64,000 nucleotides of DNA from an uncultured Bacteroidales bacterium (GTDB taxonomy: Bacteria > Bacteroidota > Bacteroidia > Bacteroidales > P3): positions 1-64,000 of the forward strand of contig ONIP01000010.1 in the NCBI GenBank assembly GCA_900317955.1, in the 5' to 3' direction. This document shows positions 61,800-64,000 of the stretch, one piece after another. The notes beneath the pieces are model-generated. The model worked only from the letters and a program-made list of their open reading frames with translations, was not told where the DNA came from and ran no database searches. The position numbers and the translations under genes were made by a program. Within the stretch, counting starts at the first letter, position 1, and every line of letters begins with the position of its first letter.

Positions 61800-62081
61800 A
61801 TGGAAAAGGATGATATGAGTAGCACGTTGTTGTATACATTGTTGTTTGCCTTGGGTATTGTGGCGTTGATGATGCTTGGACTCGGGGTGAAGATGATATT
61901 CCGTAAGCATGGCGAGTTTAAGCGTCATTGCAGCGGGATGGATCCGTACACGGGCGAGTCGGCCGGTTGTATTTGCCGCAAGGTAGCCTCCAAAGGACAA
62001 GGCAGTGCCAAGATTAAGTGCAAAGAGAGTGAACGCTATTCGCCATTGGAGGTGAATGAGAATTTGCTGTCGGAGACATGA
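61800..62081 (+). CDS. Small Bacteroidota-type membrane protein
   Basis: A 93-residue protein with one membrane segment (about 9-32, LLYTLLFALGIVALMMLGLG) and a cytoplasmic or periplasmic basic tail (KMIFRKHGEFKRHCSG...CICRK). Short proteins of this pattern are common in Bacteroidota, often annotated simply as membrane or secreted. Three cysteines (CSG, CIC) may bind metal. The function is unknown. An alternative ATG is at codon 6. Confidence 0.6.
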   Translation: MEKDDMSSTLLYTLLFALGIVALMMLGLGVKMIFRKHGEFKRHCSGMDPYTGESAGCICRKVASKGQGSAKIKCKESERYSPLEVNENLLSET

Positions 62082-62106
62082 TTTCTGACGGATGGAAAGA
62101 ATGAGA

Positions 62107-62142
62107 AATCCCCGCTTCGGTTTGTTGTCCGGAACGGGGATT
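62107..62142. terminator. Bidirectional terminator
   Basis: AATCCCCGCTTCGG and CCGGAACGGGGATT pair (with a mismatched base or two) around TTTGTTGT, between convergent genes. Confidence 0.8.
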
Positions 62143-62167
62143 GTTGTATGTTTTGAGAAAGCGTTTC

Positions 62168-63049
62168 CTATTTGATGTCGAGGTTTTTCTTGTAGGCTTT
62201 CATAGTGTTTTCGAGGAGTGAAATGATGGTGAGGGGACCTACGCCGCCGGGGACGGGGGTGACCCAGCTGCAGAGGTTGTCGACTTCGCTGTGTTTGACG
62301 TCGCCGATGATGCGGTAGCCGCTCTTACGGCTCTCGTCGGGAATGCGGTGGATGCCGACGTCGATGACCACGGCACCGGGTTTGACCATGTCGGCGGTGA
62401 CAAATTCGGGTTTGCCGATGGCGACGATGAGGATGTCGGCGGAGCGGGCGAGTTCGGGGAGGTTCTTTGTGCGGCTGTGGCAGAGGGTTACGGTGCAGTC
62501 GAATCCTTTGCGGGAGAGAAGGTTTGCCACAGGGGTGCCGACGATGTTGCTGCGGCCAATGACCACGCAGTGTTTACCGGTGGTTTCAATACCGTAGCGT
62601 TTGAGGAGGGTGCAGATGCCCATGGGGGTGGCAGGGACGAAGGCGTCTTCGCCAAGAACCATGCGGCCGACGTTGATGGCAGTGAAGCCGTCGACATCTT
62701 TGTCGGGAGAGATGGCGTCGATGATGTGCTGCTCGTTGATGTGTTTGGGAAGGGGCAGCTGGACTATGAATCCGTCAATTTCCGGGTCGTTGTTGAGGAA
62801 TTGGATGGATTCGAGAAGCTCTTGCTCGGTGGTGCGTTCGGAGTAGCGGTAGACCGAGGAGGTGAAGCCTACTTCGTGGCTTGATTTTTCCTTGTTGGCG
62901 ACGTAGGTTTGGCTTGCGCCGTCGTTGCCGACGATGACGGCTGCCAGATGCGGGGGACGGTGTCCCTGGGCAGTGAGTTGGCGCACTTCGTTGGCAATTT
63001 CTTCTTTGATTTGGGTGGAAAGTACTTTACCGTCTAATAATTGAAACAT
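62168..63049 (-). CDS. folD: Methylenetetrahydrofolate dehydrogenase/cyclohydrolase
   Basis: A 293-residue bifunctional enzyme that interconverts 5,10-methylene- and 10-formyl-tetrahydrofolate. [13 protein letters not shown] holds the catalytic Tyr49 and Lys53. [31 protein letters not shown] and [12 protein letters not shown] are standard. It lies 55 bp after ffh on the same strand. Confidence 0.97.
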   Translation of the reverse strand: MFQLLDGKVLSTQIKEEIANEVRQLTAQGHRPPHLAAVIVGNDGASQTYVANKEKSSHEVGFTSSVYRYSERTTEQELLESIQFLNNDPEIDGFIVQLPLPKHINEQHIIDAISPDKDVDGFTAINVGRMVLGEDAFVPATPMGICTLLKRYGIETTGKHCVVIGRSNIVGTPVANLLSRKGFDCTVTLCHSRTKNLPELARSADILIVAIGKPEFVTADMVKPGAVVIDVGIHRIPDESRKSGYRIIGDVKHSEVDNLCSWVTPVPGGVGPLTIISLLENTMKAYKKNLDIK

Positions 63050-63103
63050 GGGGAGTGGCTTTTGTATGTGTGTGTATTAATTAACTCGGATTGAAGGGTG
63101 GGG

Positions 63104-64000
63104 TTAGCGATGGCGTTTGGGGAGCCGCAGTTGTTTGCCTTTGGAGCTGACCGTTTTCATCATTTTGCGGGTTTCTTCGAATTGTTTGATGAAACGGTTG
63201 ACCTCTTGGATGGAGTGGCCGCTGCCGGAGGCGATGCGTTGTTTGCGGCTTCCGTTGATGCAACTGGGGTTGCGGCGTTCGTATGGGGTCATGCTGCCGA
63301 TCATGGCTTCGATGGGTTTGAAGGCGTCATCGTTGATTTCAACATTTTTGGTGAGTTTGTCCATGCCGGGAATCATGCCGATGAGGTCTTTCATGCTGCC
63401 CATTTTTTTGACTTGGTTGATTTGGGAGAGAAAGTCGTCGAAGCTGTATTCGTTGTGGATGAGTTTTTTCTGTATTTTGCGGGCTTCTTCTTCGTCGTAT
63501 TGCTCTTGGGCGCGTTCGACGAGGGAGACGACGTCGCCCATGCCGAGGATACGGCTGGCCATGCGGTCGGGGTGGAAGACGTCGAGGGCATCCATCTTTT
63601 CACCGATACCGACGAATTTGATGGGCTTTTGGACGGTGTAGCGGATGGTGAGGGCGGCACCGCCACGGGTGTCACCGTCGAGTTTGGTGAGGACTACGCC
63701 GTCGAAGTCGAGTCGGTCGTTGAATGCTTTTGCGGTGTTGACGGCGTCCTGACCGGTCATGGAGTCGACAACGAAGAGGGTTTCCTGTGGGTTGAGGGTG
63801 GATTTAAGGCGGGAGATTTCGTCCATCATCTCTTCGTCAACAGCGAGACGACCGGCGGTATCGACAATGACAATGTTGGTGCCTTTTAGGCGAGCATCCT
63901 TGATAGCTTTGGTGGCGATGTCGACGGGGTTGGTGTTGCCTTCTTCGGTGAAGACGGGAACCTGGATTTGTTGTCCCAGTGTTTGGAGCTGGCTGATAGC
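63104..64000 (-). CDS. ffh: Signal recognition particle protein Ffh, cut by the window edge
   Basis: The frame stays open to the window edge, so the N-terminus lies outside. 298 residues are visible. The GTPase part shows VFTEEGNTNPVDIATKAI, VIVDTAGRLAVDEEMM (G3), LTKLDGDTRGG (G4) and IKFVGIGEKMDALDVFHPDRMASRILGMGD (G5 and the linker). The M domain (from about 200) is methionine-rich, with SGSGHSIQEVNRFIKQFE and KMMKTVSS, and binds 4.5S RNA and signal peptides. It targets membrane proteins cotranslationally. The sequence before the edge has no irregularity. Confidence 0.96.
   Translation of the reverse strand, partial: AISQLQTLGQQIQVPVFTEEGNTNPVDIATKAIKDARLKGTNIVIVDTAGRLAVDEEMMDEISRLKSTLNPQETLFVVDSMTGQDAVNTAKAFNDRLDFDGVVLTKLDGDTRGGAALTIRYTVQKPIKFVGIGEKMDALDVFHPDRMASRILGMGDVVSLVERAQEQYDEEEARKIQKKLIHNEYSFDDFLSQINQVKKMGSMKDLIGMIPGMDKLTKNVEINDDAFKPIEAMIGSMTPYERRNPSCINGSRKQRIASGSGHSIQEVNRFIKQFEETRKMMKTVSSKGKQLRLPKRHR

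Overview
This window looks like a chromosomal segment from a Bacteroidota genome, most likely order Bacteroidales. Many genes are preceded by the Bacteroidota -7 element TAnnTTTG (usually TATCTTTGC) and not by Shine-Dalgarno sequences. The omega-like RpoZ sits in the typical bamD-rpoZ-coaBC cluster, a C10 protease carries a type IX secretion C-terminal sorting domain, and DUF3667 and small Bacteroidota-type membrane proteins are present. The secreted alpha-L-fucosidase and beta-mannosidase suggest a glycan-rich, gut-like habitat, but that is inference. No genus is assigned.

Layout. 0-4 kb holds an outer-membrane barrel, a LolA-like protein and a secreted C10 protease. 4-12 kb is housekeeping on the minus strand: bamD, rpoZ, coaBC, a lytic transglycosylase, then uvrA overlapping a DUF819 membrane protein. 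12-17.5 kb is on the plus strand: guaA, a LysM/periplasmic-binding-fold protein, lpxC, lpxA and a small lipoprotein. 17.5-18.1 kb is a repeat-rich gap full of short palindromes. 18.1-24.4 kb is a minus-strand operon of porin, imelysin, di-heme oxidoreductase and the cytochrome c synthase CcsBA, probably for iron or heme-dependent envelope redox work. 24.6-33 kb carries a GH29 fucosidase, an M16 protease, an O-antigen-ligase-like protein, a C-terminal processing protease and a CPA2 antiporter. 33-38.6 kb carries a porin, a gate-domain membrane protein, two tandem DUF3667 proteins, a ferredoxin and a left-handed beta-helix acyltransferase. 38.7-42 kb carries a TPR protein, a B12-binding radical SAM enzyme and a small membrane protein.

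42-50 kb is an accessory island, AT-richer to the eye and sparse in genes. It holds an ABC-type AAA ATPase overlapping an unrecognised partner (a candidate two-gene defence module), an ORF6N protein with a duplicated palindromic coding segment, a toxin-antitoxin-SecB-like chaperone operon with a candidate operator, a frameshifted 4-fold-beta-flower protein, relics of a DUF4143-type ATPase and of a second ORF6N gene, and copies of dispersed repeats.

50-64 kb returns to core genes: queG (disrupted in frame by three 75-bp repeats plus low-complexity sequence), an RlmL-like methyltransferase, yihY, nadC, cinA, DUF486, a shortened GH2 beta-mannosidase, a zinc metallopeptidase, an outer-membrane barrel, the ADP/ATP-dependent NAD(P)HX dehydratase, tRNA-Asn, folD and ffh (cut by the window edge).

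The main points of interest are the ATPase/partner pair, the toxin-antitoxin-chaperone operon, the repeat-expanded QueG, the LpxC without its usual FabZ fusion, the dispersed non-coding repeats, and local reversals of G/C strand bias that suggest inversions.
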